Source of the DNA: SIG603 sp964369415
Lineage (GTDB): Bacteria > Bacillota > Clostridia > Oscillospirales > Acutalibacteraceae
Direction of reading: 5' to 3'
DNA length: 59,175 nt
Assembly: GCA_964369415.1 (NCBI GenBank)
Contig: CAYJFP010000013.1
Coordinates: forward strand, 1-59,175
A program made the translations under genes and the position numbers. Positions 43,121-51,478 of the stretch are shown here, one piece after another (position 1 is the first letter of the stretch; each line of letters begins with the position of its first letter). Below the pieces are notes generated by a model. That model was not told the DNA's origin and made no database searches. It was given only the letters and a program-made list of their open reading frames with translations.

Positions 43121-44038
43121 CTATAAAATTTTTATTGTAAATTCACATTTGTCTTGATACTTAAAAAGATATTCGAGGTCTGAAACCTTAAGAGGTGAAG
43201 TGCCGTCTAAGGGGTAAACTCTGCCAAGACCCTTGTACTTTGTTGCGCCTAATCGGTGATAAGGTAAGAAGTGAATATTTTTTATGTTCTTAAGTTCATT
43301 AATATAAGTTAAAAATGAGACTATATCCTCGTGCTTATCGTTGTGATTTGGAATCACCGCATACCTTACTACTAATTTACCTTTAAAATTTTCGTTTAAA
43401 AATTCTAGATTGCTTAGTATAAGTTCGTTTTCTCTTCCTGTTAATTCTTTATGAGTAGGACTATCCATATGCTTGATATCAAAATAAATTGTGTCAGTAC
43501 AGTCTAAAATGTCTACTAAATTTTCTCTTTTAATGTATCCGCAAGTTTCTATTAAAGTGCCGATTCCCTCATTTTTCAGCATAGAAGAAATTTCTTTAAT
43601 AAACTTTGAATAAATCAACGGCTCGCCACCTGAAAAAGTTATCCCGCCGTTTGACATTAAAAAGTATTTCTTGTCCTTGAGTATCTCTTTGAATAATTCT
43701 TTAGAAGAATAATCTTCGCCCATCAAGACTCTTGAGTTACTTAAACAGCCATTAATACATTTTTTGCATATATTACACTTGCTGTTGTCCGTTAAATACC
43801 CGAAATTTTCGTTGAATTCTATAGCATTTAACGGACATGTTTCTATACATTTACTACAGCCGCTACATAAATTTTCTAAGAACATCAGCTCTTTTTTTAT
43901 GTCTTGGCTTTCAGGGTTTGCACACCATTTGCATCTTAGGTGGCAACCCTTAAAAAACACTACGGTTCGTATTCCGTCTCCGTCTTCTGTCGAGCATCTC
44001 TCTATATTAAAGACTCTCGCCTTTAAATCGTCAGTCAT
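43121..44038 (-). CDS. Glycyl radical enzyme activating enzyme (radical SAM)
   Basis: A 305-residue radical SAM protein with the activase motif CxxxCxxC in FKGCHLRCKWCANPES. An inserted ferredoxin-like domain with two clusters (CSGCSKCIETCPLNA and CNICKKCINGC) is typical of activases for dehydratase-type and decarboxylase-type glycyl radical enzymes rather than for pyruvate formate-lyase. The SAM-binding SNGGITFSGGEPL is present. It installs the glycyl radical on the enzyme encoded immediately upstream. Its ATG overlaps the stop of that gene (TAATG), so the pair is translationally coupled. Confidence 0.94.
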   Translation of the reverse strand: MTDDLKARVFNIERCSTEDGDGIRTVVFFKGCHLRCKWCANPESQDIKKELMFLENLCSGCSKCIETCPLNAIEFNENFGYLTDNSKCNICKKCINGCLSNSRVLMGEDYSSKELFKEILKDKKYFLMSNGGITFSGGEPLIYSKFIKEISSMLKNEGIGTLIETCGYIKRENLVDILDCTDTIYFDIKHMDSPTHKELTGRENELILSNLEFLNENFKGKLVVRYAVIPNHNDKHEDIVSFLTYINELKNIKNIHFLPYHRLGATKYKGLGRVYPLDGTSPLKVSDLEYLFKYQDKCEFTIKIL

Positions 44039-46449
44039 TACAAATCAACTTCTATTCTATTAATTACATCTAGTTGGCAGTCGGGTGCTAAAGAGGTGAA
44101 CAATGCACTATATCCCGACACCCTAACCATCAAGTCTTTGTATTTTTCAGGGTTTTTCATTGCGTCTTTATAAATGTCATTGTCGACAACGTTAAACTGG
44201 ATTTGTTGTGCATTATCTTCAAATAAAACTTTAATCATTGCAATGATTTTTTCACGGTTTTCACTTGTGGCTATTGAACTTTTTGAAAGCCTCATGTTGA
44301 ATATTGCACCCTTTTGGAACCAAATGCTAGGAAGCTTTGAAACTGAATTACAAGCCGCTGTTGCGCCGCTTTTTTCACTTCCGTTAGCTGGTGAAATGCC
44401 GTTGTTTACTGGCTCGCCTTTTGTTCGTCCGTCAGGCGTTGCGCCTACGCTTCTTCCAAATGCCACGTTGCCTGAAACAGGACTTTGGCTGTATGAATAG
44501 CAGCAGGGAATAGGGCCTTTTCCGTATTTTGAGCTTTTGTACTCTTTTCGGTATCTGCTTCCGATAAAATCTTCTAAGGCTACTGCCCATTTGTCGGCTC
44601 TCTCATCGTCATTGCCAAATTTAGGCGCTTTGTTTAAGAAAATTGCCCTGATTTCTTCGCCAGTAGGACTTGTGCTTGAATCAGTATAATTCGTCTTAAG
44701 TGCGTGAAGCACTTGCTCTAATGTTAGCATTTTTTCTTTAAACACTACATAGTCTAAGGAGGAAATCGCATCTGCTGAGCTGATAGTTCCGGCTGTCGGT
44801 CCGCCGTCTGCCGAATAAACCGCTCCGCCTTCGACTAAGTCTAAACATCTGTCGATACAGTCGTCCACCAAAGAAGACCTGAAAGCGTTTATGTCTACGA
44901 TACAGTGAATGTAGTCGTTGACATGCTCTGTAACTACTTGTAAATCCATGAAGTATGCGAGCATTTTTTTGTATTCTTCAAAAATTTCATCAATATTTGT
45001 ACACTCTTCAATCTTTTTATCTGTAGGTTTGAAAGAATATCCTGTAGCTGGGTCCAATCCGTTGTTTAAGGTTATTTCTAAGACTTTTTCAACGTTTAGC
45101 CATGGTCCTTTAGCAGCGAAGTCCCATTTTCCAGGGATTGATGCCTCGATACAGCCATCTGGTGACCAATTCACTAAGTCTTCTTCCTTGATTCCCATGT
45201 CTCTAAGAGTTGCGATAAATGCCTTGTCATTATAGAACGCTGGCATTCCACCTTTGTGATTTATAGAAGCCTCAAGCCCTCTTATCATTAAGTCATCAGG
45301 AGTGTGCTCAAACCATTTAATAGAAACGGAAGGTGTAACGAGTTTTAGATTTTCACAAGCTTCAATAGCAAGATATGAAATTTCATTTGTCGCATCTTTG
45401 CCGTCCTGCGTTTGTCCGCAAATTGCAAGATTTATAAACATTTGATATCCAAGGAAAAACTCTGAATCGCCCCAAGACCTAAGTTTATTTAGCTCGTTGC
45501 ATTTAATATAGAAGCACTCGATAAGCTCTAATGCTTTTTCTCTTGTAATTTCACCATTTTCTAAATCTTTTTTGTAGTATGGATATAGATATTGGTCGAA
45601 TCTACCTAAAGAGATTGCGTGTCCGTTTGACTCTAAATGTACGGTAAGAAGTATTATGTACATTGACTGTAGTGCTTCGTAAAAAGTTTTTGCGCCGTTA
45701 TAAGGTACGTTTTCTAAAATTTCAGCTAGTTTAAGTAGTTCAGCCTTGCGGTTATCATCGCTGCATTTTTCGGCTTCTGATGAACACTGGTTTGAAATTC
45801 TTTTTGCAAAATTGCAAACCGCCAAGTTGCCTTTTAATGCTCCGTCTAAAAAGAATTTTTTCTTAACGCTGTCCGGTTCTTTCAAGTCAAGGCTGTCCAT
45901 TTTTTCTTCTATTCTTCTTATAACATCTTTTAAGCCGTATTTGATTACTCTTTCATAATCGGGAATTTCGTTTCCAAGGCCCGCGGCGGAAACCCATGTG
46001 TCGTCGATTACATTTGCATCCCAAGCTTGATTTATTTCCTCGGGAAGTGTTTTTCTAAGGCTGTCGACAAGCGCCTTGTCTTTCCAGTATTCAATGCACT
46101 CTACAAGTTCTTCTTTTACATCGTCATCGCAGTAGAAAACATCTCCTGGACGCTCTTCCCATTTATATGGTTTTCCGTCAATCTCCTCTAAAATCCATTT
46201 GTAAGAGTATTCGGGGAAAATCGGACTTGCCTTTGCCCATTTTGCTTGATTGCCTACGATTAATTCATCTTCATTTACCCAAACGCTCATTTCGTTTAAC
46301 ACATCATAAAAAGCATTTGCACGTCTTATCGGATTTGGAAGTCCAAAGTCTCTACTGTACGATTTGGTGAAAATTTTACAACGTTCCGAACAAATTTTAG
46401 GGTCGGTCTCAAATAGTTTTTTTCTTAAACTCTCAGTTCTCTTGTTCAT
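44038..46449 (-). CDS. Glycyl radical enzyme, dehydratase-like clade, substrate unknown
   Basis: About 803 residues with the full radical machinery: active-site Cys and Glu in SPDGCIEASIPGKW (Cys about 433) and the C-terminal glycyl loop VRVSGYS (Gly about 779). The single Cys followed by Ile-Glu excludes pyruvate formate-lyase (which has Cys-Cys) and points to the glycerol/propanediol dehydratase-like group of C-O or C-N lyases. The segment after the Cys differs from what I recall for choline lyase. Operon partners are a sugar importer, a rhamnulokinase-like kinase and an aldolase, so a polyol or (anhydro)sugar substrate is more likely than an amine. GGAGG upstream supports ATG at 46449 or 46452; the ATG at 46464 overlaps that site. 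Confidence 0.92.
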   Translation of the reverse strand: MNKRTESLRKKLFETDPKICSERCKIFTKSYSRDFGLPNPIRRANAFYDVLNEMSVWVNEDELIVGNQAKWAKASPIFPEYSYKWILEEIDGKPYKWEERPGDVFYCDDDVKEELVECIEYWKDKALVDSLRKTLPEEINQAWDANVIDDTWVSAAGLGNEIPDYERVIKYGLKDVIRRIEEKMDSLDLKEPDSVKKKFFLDGALKGNLAVCNFAKRISNQCSSEAEKCSDDNRKAELLKLAEILENVPYNGAKTFYEALQSMYIILLTVHLESNGHAISLGRFDQYLYPYYKKDLENGEITREKALELIECFYIKCNELNKLRSWGDSEFFLGYQMFINLAICGQTQDGKDATNEISYLAIEACENLKLVTPSVSIKWFEHTPDDLMIRGLEASINHKGGMPAFYNDKAFIATLRDMGIKEEDLVNWSPDGCIEASIPGKWDFAAKGPWLNVEKVLEITLNNGLDPATGYSFKPTDKKIEECTNIDEIFEEYKKMLAYFMDLQVVTEHVNDYIHCIVDINAFRSSLVDDCIDRCLDLVEGGAVYSADGGPTAGTISSADAISSLDYVVFKEKMLTLEQVLHALKTNYTDSSTSPTGEEIRAIFLNKAPKFGNDDERADKWAVALEDFIGSRYRKEYKSSKYGKGPIPCCYSYSQSPVSGNVAFGRSVGATPDGRTKGEPVNNGISPANGSEKSGATAACNSVSKLPSIWFQKGAIFNMRLSKSSIATSENREKIIAMIKVLFEDNAQQIQFNVVDNDIYKDAMKNPEKYKDLMVRVSGYSALFTSLAPDCQLDVINRIEVDL

Positions 46450-46536
46450 CATTGATACCTCCATTTTAAAAATAATTGTGTTTGTAAATTTCTAAATTGT
46501 AATTAAAAGATTAAAAATAGAAATAATTCTTATTTA

Positions 46537-46550
46537 TGTAACAAGTTACA
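46537..46550. promoter_or_regulatory. LacI-type operator in the leader of the radical enzyme operon
   Basis: The perfect palindrome TGTAACAAGTTACA lies about 75 bases downstream of the -10 element at 46626-46631, within the transcribed leader. It matches the second palindrome at 46746 in the pattern TGWAACNNGTTWCA. It is the probable binding site of the LacI-family regulator encoded at 46853. Confidence 0.65.
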
Positions 46551-46625
46551 TTTGAAAACAAAAAAATAATGCATAAAATTTATACTTGTTTAAAATATTT
46601 TTTTGTAAACTTCTTCTGTGAACTT

Positions 46626-46654
46626 ATAGTATCATGTTTTATTTTACTTGTCAA
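46626..46654 (-). promoter_or_regulatory. Promoter of the glycyl radical sugar operon
   Basis: The minus strand has TTGACA (46654-46649), a 17-base spacer and TACTAT (46631-46626), giving a leader of roughly 170 bases before the radical enzyme start. No other good minus-strand promoter was seen as far as 37.3 kb, so one transcript probably covers seven genes. Confidence 0.75.
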
Positions 46655-46745
46655 CATAAAAAGATGAGATTTAGATGTAATTTTTAAACAATAATTTTAA
46701 TCGTTATTTGTGATAAACGTAAAAAATGATTAAAATAGATATAAA

Positions 46746-46759
46746 TGAAACTTGTTTCA
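46746..46759. promoter_or_regulatory. LacI-type operator upstream of the regulator promoter
   Basis: The perfect palindrome TGAAACTTGTTTCA lies 15 bases upstream of the -35 element of the lacI-type gene. With the site at 46537 it brackets both divergent promoters, which would allow looping repression and autoregulation. Confidence 0.65.
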
Positions 46760-46773
46760 AGCTTTATTTATAT

Positions 46774-46802
46774 TTGACAATATAGAAAGATTACTGTATA
46801 CT
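46774..46802 (+). promoter_or_regulatory. Promoter of the LacI-family regulator gene
   Basis: TTGACA (46774-46779), a 17-base spacer and TATACT (46797-46802) lie about 50 bases before the coding region. Confidence 0.8.
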
Positions 46803-46852
46803 TAATTTAGCAAATTAAACCGTTAATATAAAAAGAAAACAAATTTTAGGGG

Positions 46853-47842
46853 GTGATTTTTACGAGTGGTAAATTAGGCATAAGAGACATTGCAAAACTT
46901 GCGGGAGTTTCTGTTGCAACTGTTTCAAGGGTTATGAACTCTCCTGAACTTACTTCTGATGAAACAAGAAGAAAAGTTGAGGCTGTTATAAAATCCAACA
47001 ATTATACACCGAATCTATTGGCGACGAGTTTGTTTTCAAAAAGATCTAATGCGATTGCTTTATTCATATTGGATATCGAAAATCCGTTTTATGTGGCGCT
47101 TATAAAATATCTGAATGCCATTGCTTTAGAAAGTAAATATACTCTTTTAGTGTGCAACACCGAAAATGATCCAGAGCTTGAAAAAAAATATCTTGAATAC
47201 TGCGATTCAATGAGAATAACTGGAATAATTGTTACAGAAGGCTATTCAAATACGGTTCACTTTAAGTCTTTGTCAGAACGCAAAATTGCTTTTTTAGAAA
47301 GAAAGTCAAAAACTCATTGTGTGGTTTCGTCGGATAACGACAAGGCGATACGTTTACTTGTTGACTATTTTTATAATCTGAACCATAGAAAAATTGCGTT
47401 TGTTGGATTCGATGAAAATATCAGCTCCATGCTTAACCGAAAAATTGCATATACAAAATATCTTGAGGCAAAAGGCCTAGAGATAGATGAAAAATATATT
47501 TTTTCAGGTAAATTTAGTACGGCTACAGGTGCTAATGCAGTAGATTATTTTTGTTCACTCTCCGAAAAACCTTCCGCTGTAATATGCGCAAATGATCAAA
47601 TTGCAAGGGGATTTATACTTCGCTGTAACAAAATAGGGTTATCCATTCCAAATGATTTTTCAGTAGCTGGAATAGACGGCTATAACAACGAATATTTTCA
47701 TCTCGACTTAACTACAATTAAGCAAGATATTAAAAGAATTGCACAACTGCTTTTTGATTGTGTTACAAATGATGAAGATATAGTTTGTGATACAGTTGTC
47801 GATGTTTCCTTGTCGATAGGGGATACTTGTAAAAGCATATAA
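46853..47842 (+). CDS. LacI-family regulator of the glycyl radical sugar operon
   Basis: Helix-turn-helix at the N-terminus (IRDIAKLAGVSVATVSRVMN) with the hinge region, then a periplasmic-binding-protein-like effector domain (ALFILDIENPFYVALIKYL, AVICANDQIARGF, SVAGIDGYNNEYF). It is divergent from the radical enzyme operon and probably represses it until the imported sugar or its product appears. The start is unclear: the GTG at 46853 is the only standard start before the helix-turn-helix, yet it is part of the AGGGGGTG that looks like the ribosome binding site. A non-standard start (ATT at 46856 or ACG at 46862) is possible. A terminator follows directly. Confidence 0.9.
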   Translation: MIFTSGKLGIRDIAKLAGVSVATVSRVMNSPELTSDETRRKVEAVIKSNNYTPNLLATSLFSKRSNAIALFILDIENPFYVALIKYLNAIALESKYTLLVCNTENDPELEKKYLEYCDSMRITGIIVTEGYSNTVHFKSLSERKIAFLERKSKTHCVVSSDNDKAIRLLVDYFYNLNHRKIAFVGFDENISSMLNRKIAYTKYLEAKGLEIDEKYIFSGKFSTATGANAVDYFCSLSEKPSAVICANDQIARGFILRCNKIGLSIPNDFSVAGIDGYNNEYFHLDLTTIKQDIKRIAQLLFDCVTNDEDIVCDTVVDVSLSIGDTCKSI

Positions 47843-47845
47843 AAA

Positions 47846-47883
47846 AACCGTGTTCTTTAAGAAGATTAAAGAACACGGTTTTG
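47846..47883. terminator. Bidirectional terminator between the lacI-type and MATE genes
   Basis: AACCGTGTTCTTTAA (47846-47860) pairs perfectly with TTAAAGAACACGGTT (47866-47880). Runs of T (plus strand) and A (minus strand T) flank it, so it serves both convergent genes. Confidence 0.9.
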
Positions 47884-47888
47884 ATATT

Positions 47889-49259
47889 TTAAAGTATTTC
47901 TGCAGTTTTCATTTGCGTTTTTTTAATAGTGCTTTCGCTTAACATATTTTTGCTTGCTCGTTTATATAAAAGTATAGCCAGTATAAATGTGAGTATATCT
48001 GTGATAGGTTGAGTATAGACAATGCCGTAAAGACCAAAGGTGTAATTTAAGATGAAAACGATAGGCATGAAGAACAGCCCTTGCCTACTTATATTTAGTA
48101 TAAGTGAAGAAGTAGCAGCACCAATAGCTTGAAGGGCGTTGATTATTACAAATAAAACACCAAAAATAAAGGAACTTAATAATAATGATTGAGCAAAAGA
48201 AAAAGCGTATGAATAAGCGTCTATATCTGTCAAGAATGCACTGATAATTTGTGGTAGAGCTAAGTAGCAAAGCGATGCTAAAACAATTCCAATTCCAAGG
48301 CTGAATATGACTGAAAATCTCATGATAGCCTTAAATTTATTATAATCTTTTGCTCCGTACGCATGTCCTAGAAGCGGCTGAATACCCTGTCCAAATCCTA
48401 TACAAACAAAAGTGGTGATCATTGTCACTTTCATAGCAACACCAATTCCAGCGACGGCTAAGTCGCCATATTCTGCCATAAACCCATTTACAATAATTGT
48501 AGACACGCTCATAAGTAGGCTTGAAAGCGATGCGGGGACTCCGATGACTAAAACATTTTTCAGTGTAGCTTTATCTGTGGTGAAGTCTTTGGGATTAATA
48601 CTAAGTTTACTCTTACCCTTAATAAAATAAAAAATGTAGAATAAAGTAGCGACAATATTTCCTAAAACAGTTGCGATAGCGGCTCCGGAAATGCCTAAAT
48701 CTGCACCTAAAATAAAAACAGGGTCTAAAGCAATGTTGACTAAATTGCCTATAATCATTCCGAGTGTTGCGATTTTTGGGTTACCTTCGGCACGGATAAT
48801 ATTAGAGAACGCCGAAGAAATTAAGATGAAAGGTCCACTTATAGCTACAATAGTAAGATAATTTGATACCATCGAAAGCGTTTCATTACTTGCTCCTAAA
48901 ATGGTTGCAAGTGGGTTTGCAAATATGATAATAAGTGTAGATAGGACGACTCCTACAACAAGAGCAGACCAAAAGCAGAAAGATGATACCTTTTTTGCAT
49001 AAATTTCTTTGCCAGCTCCAAAACTTCTGGAAATTAGAGATGTTCCGCCTATTCCAAATACAGAGCTAAGCGCCATAAATATCATGAAAATAGGAGTCGC
49101 AAGCGACACAGCTGCTACTTGAAGAGGATCGTTTGTTTGACCTATAAAAAACATATCTGCCATATTATAGACCAGTACCATCACCATTGCGATAATGGCT
49201 GGGATTGCGTTATTTAGCACTAATTTAGAAATGCTTTCAGTACCGATTGTTTGTTTCAT
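47889..49259 (-). CDS. MATE-family multidrug exporter
   Basis: A 456-residue membrane protein with about twelve helices in two homologous halves. MATE features include the N-terminal AIPAIIAMVMVLVYNMADMFFIGQ, SVFGIGGTSLISRSFGAG, ISSAFSNIIRAEGNPKIA, and in the second half FGQGIQPLLGHAYGAKDYNK. It expels cationic drugs or metabolites using a Na+ or H+ gradient. The start at 49259 is chosen because AAAGGTGG lies 5 bases upstream. It follows a marR-type gene on the same strand, with copies of the presumed MarR binding sequence just upstream, so it is likely induced by MarR ligands. Confidence 0.93.
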   Translation of the reverse strand: MKQTIGTESISKLVLNNAIPAIIAMVMVLVYNMADMFFIGQTNDPLQVAAVSLATPIFMIFMALSSVFGIGGTSLISRSFGAGKEIYAKKVSSFCFWSALVVGVVLSTLIIIFANPLATILGASNETLSMVSNYLTIVAISGPFILISSAFSNIIRAEGNPKIATLGMIIGNLVNIALDPVFILGADLGISGAAIATVLGNIVATLFYIFYFIKGKSKLSINPKDFTTDKATLKNVLVIGVPASLSSLLMSVSTIIVNGFMAEYGDLAVAGIGVAMKVTMITTFVCIGFGQGIQPLLGHAYGAKDYNKFKAIMRFSVIFSLGIGIVLASLCYLALPQIISAFLTDIDAYSYAFSFAQSLLLSSFIFGVLFVIINALQAIGAATSSLILNISRQGLFFMPIVFILNYTFGLYGIVYTQPITDILTFILAILLYKRASKNMLSESTIKKTQMKTAEIL

Positions 49260-49282
49260 AATGACCACCTTTTTAATTAAAA

Positions 49283-49310
49283 AGCTAACTGTTGATAGCT
49301 AGCTGTTGAT
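49283..49310 (-). promoter_or_regulatory. Direct repeat resembling the MarR site upstream of the exporter
   Basis: Two 14-base units, AGCTAACTGTTGAT (49283-49296) and AGCTAGCTGTTGAT (49297-49310), lie 24 bases before the exporter start. On the minus strand the segment AACAGCTAGCTAT is almost identical to AACAGCTAACTAT in the marR promoter at 49826-49845. It is a probable operator of the MarR protein encoded next door. Confidence 0.6.
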
Positions 49311-49315
49311 TTGGT

Positions 49316-49342
49316 TTAAAAATAAACCCCTGGTTAGGGGTT
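49316..49342 (-). terminator. Weak terminator or attenuator between marR-type and exporter genes
   Basis: AACCCCT (49325-49331) pairs with AGGGGTT (49336-49342), followed on the minus strand by TATTTTT. The 7-bp stem is short, so partial read-through from the marR-type gene into the exporter gene is expected. Confidence 0.5.
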
Positions 49343-49355
49343 ATTTATTTGAAAA

Positions 49356-49778
49356 TCAGCTTTTAACTTTGTTATAAAGTTTTTTTAGTAAAAATTTAAG
49401 TGTAGATATTTCCTCTTCTGTAAAATCAGAAAAGAAGTGTTCTTCACTTTTTTTTCGTAGCTTTTCTGTTTCCGTCCATGATTCTAGTCCGTGTTTTGTA
49501 AGACTTACAAGTTTAATTCGCCTATCTGTTTCATCACCACTTAGAGATACAAGGTCTTTTTTTACAAGTCTTTGTATGGTTCCTTGCATGGTAGCTTGAG
49601 AAACTTCAAATGCTTTCTCAATGGATTTTATTGGAGCGGTGTGGTTTTCCATCATATGTAAATAGCCTAAAATTATACACTGATTTAAGGTTAAGCCTGT
49701 ATTTTTTAAATTATCATTAGCATGTTTTTCTATTCCATCCGACACTTTTTTTATTATAGGCATAATATTGTTACTCAT
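49356..49778 (-). CDS. MarR-family transcriptional regulator
   Basis: A 140-residue winged-helix protein: N-terminal dimerisation helix, a DNA-binding core (about 30-100; LNQCIILGYLHMMENHTA, then IEKAFEVSQATMQGTIQRLVKKDLV), a wing with SLSGDETDRRIKLVSLT, and a C-terminal helix. CGGAGGTGAG precedes the ATG. It probably represses itself and the MATE gene through the sites at 49826-49845 and 49283-49310, and is released by a drug-like ligand. Confidence 0.92.
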   Translation of the reverse strand: MSNNIMPIIKKVSDGIEKHANDNLKNTGLTLNQCIILGYLHMMENHTAPIKSIEKAFEVSQATMQGTIQRLVKKDLVSLSGDETDRRIKLVSLTKHGLESWTETEKLRKKSEEHFFSDFTEEEISTLKFLLKKLYNKVKS

Positions 49779-49800
49779 CTTCTCACCTCCGGTGATTAAT

Positions 49801-49845
49801 AATATAACATATTAAAAGCATGGTGTCAATAGTTAGCTGTTAATT
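49801..49845 (-). promoter_or_regulatory. marR-type promoter with overlapping operator
   Basis: The minus strand shows TTGACA (49829-49824), a 17-base spacer and TATATT (49806-49801). The sequence TTAACAGCTAACTATTGA (49843-49826) covers the -35 element and resembles the repeat before the exporter gene, which suggests autorepression. Confidence 0.75.
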
Positions 49846-49884
49846 TTATTTTTCCAGCAATACAAACAGATATAATAAATGGGA

Positions 49885-49912
49885 TTGACTTTTTTTGTTA
49901 TTGGAGTACAAT
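49885..49912 (+). promoter_or_regulatory. Promoter of the GH29 gene
   Basis: TTGACT (49885-49890), a 16-base spacer and TACAAT (49907-49912) precede the GH29 start by about 35 bases. Confidence 0.65.
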
Positions 49913-49946
49913 TTAACTAATGAAAATTTAGGGAGGGAAAATAAAG

Positions 49947-51419
49947 TTGATAAAAAATTATTTGGATAAAATTGATGAAGTAATAAAAAGTGGTCCATAT
50001 AAAGATAATTGGGCTTCTTTACATGAGTATCCAGTGCCAAAATGGTACAAAGATGCAAAATTTGGGGTTTTTATTCATTGGGGAGCATATTCAGTTCCAG
50101 CGTTTGGTAATGAATGGTATCCGAGAAATATGTATATAAAGGGAACTGATGAGTACGAACACCATATAAAGACTTTTGGACAGCACAAAGATTTCGGATA
50201 CAAAGATATAATAAATTTGTTTAAGGCGGAAAAATTTGACCCTTCGGATTGGCTTAGTTTGTTTAAAGATGCGGGAGCAAAATTTATAATGCCTGTAGCT
50301 GAACATCATGACGGGTTTCAAATGTATGATAGTGATATCTCAAACTGGTGTTCTGCAAAAATGGGCCCTAAAAGAGATGTTCTTAAAGAATTAAAAAATG
50401 AAGCCGAGAAAGAAGATATAATATTTTGTGCATCAAGCCACAGGGCAGAAAATTACTTTTTCTTTTCAGGAGGACTTACCTTTGACTCAGGATTAAAGGA
50501 ACAAGGTGTTTACGAAGAGCCTTATGGCTATAGAGATATAAATTTTTCAAAACCGTCTCACATAGCAGATACTCAAGAGGTAAAATCAACGCCACCTACA
50601 AAGGGGCACTTGGACGATTGGCTTGCAAGATGCTGTGAGATAGTGGATAAATACAGACCTAGAATATTCTACTTTGACTGGTGGATTATGAACTATGCAT
50701 TTAAGCCTTATCTGAAAAAATTTGCGGCATACTACTATAACAGAGCGGCACAGTGGGGGGAAGAAGTCGCAATAAACTATAAACATGAGGCGTTTGCGTA
50801 TTCTACGGCTGTCTTTGATGTGGAGCGTGGCCAACTTGCCAATATTAGACCTAGATTTTGGCAAACAGACACAGCTATCGCAAAAAATTCTTGGGGATAT
50901 ACAAATAACAATGATTTTAAAGATCCTGTGGATATTGTGTGTGATATGATTGATATAGTGAGTAAAAATGGTGCAATGCTATTAAACGTAGGACCAAGAG
51001 CAGACGGAACTATTACCGATGAGGATAGACATGTTCTTTTGGAAATAGGTAAATGGCTTAAAGTAAATGGAGAATCTATTTACGAGACTACATACTGGCA
51101 AGTGTTTGGCGAAGGCCCAACTGAAGTTAAAAACGGTGCGTTTACAGACACAAATAGAGAAAAATTTACTTTTGAAGATATTAGGTACACGTACAAAGCG
51201 CCGTTTGTCTATGCAAATGTCCTCTCTATGCCACAAAATGGCGAGATTGTTATGAAAAGTTTGGGCATTAACACTTTTAACGGTGAAATTAAGAGTGTTG
51301 AAGTTTTGGGATATGATAATAAAGTTGAATTTTTACATGTTAAAGAGAATTTGAAGGTGAAAATATTTGGCGAAATTAATACAAAATATCCAGTTTGTCT
51401 GAAAATAGAGATTGTTTAA
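49947..51419 (+). CDS. Glycoside hydrolase family 29, alpha-L-fucosidase
   Basis: A 490-residue enzyme without signal peptide. GH29 features are the N-terminal WYKDAKFGVFIHWGAYSVPA, NEWYPRNMY, the catalytic-pocket AEHHDGFQMYDS, and the nucleophile Asp in IFYFDWWIMNY. A later LLNVGPRADGTI matches the end of the barrel, and a C-terminal beta domain follows. It starts at TTG with GGGAGGG 9 bases upstream. It hydrolyses alpha-L-fucosides inside the cell, so the substrate must be a small imported oligosaccharide or glycoside. The gene converges on an aldo/keto reductase operon; the freed L-fucose may feed that or the radical enzyme operon, but no fucose isomerase is seen here. Confidence 0.92.
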   Translation: MIKNYLDKIDEVIKSGPYKDNWASLHEYPVPKWYKDAKFGVFIHWGAYSVPAFGNEWYPRNMYIKGTDEYEHHIKTFGQHKDFGYKDIINLFKAEKFDPSDWLSLFKDAGAKFIMPVAEHHDGFQMYDSDISNWCSAKMGPKRDVLKELKNEAEKEDIIFCASSHRAENYFFFSGGLTFDSGLKEQGVYEEPYGYRDINFSKPSHIADTQEVKSTPPTKGHLDDWLARCCEIVDKYRPRIFYFDWWIMNYAFKPYLKKFAAYYYNRAAQWGEEVAINYKHEAFAYSTAVFDVERGQLANIRPRFWQTDTAIAKNSWGYTNNNDFKDPVDIVCDMIDIVSKNGAMLLNVGPRADGTITDEDRHVLLEIGKWLKVNGESIYETTYWQVFGEGPTEVKNGAFTDTNREKFTFEDIRYTYKAPFVYANVLSMPQNGEIVMKSLGINTFNGEIKSVEVLGYDNKVEFLHVKENLKVKIFGEINTKYPVCLKIEIV

Positions 51420-51423
51420 TTTG

Positions 51424-51467
51424 AAATTGCCGACGTACCGATGATTACGGTATGCCGGCAATTTTTC
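51424..51467 (+). terminator. Terminator of the GH29 gene
   Basis: A two-part stem, AAATTGCCG with CGGCAATTT and TACCG with CGGTA, is followed by TTTTTC on the plus strand, just after the GH29 stop. On the minus strand the T tract is weaker, so it may only partly end the convergent transcript. Confidence 0.8.
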
Positions 51468-51478
51468 TTGCTATATAT

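Noticed and set aside
44038..46449. Pyruvate formate-lyase or choline TMA-lyase
   Set aside because: There is a single Cys followed by Ile-Glu instead of adjacent Cys residues, and the segment after the Cys does not look like that of choline lyase. No choline or microcompartment genes are present.
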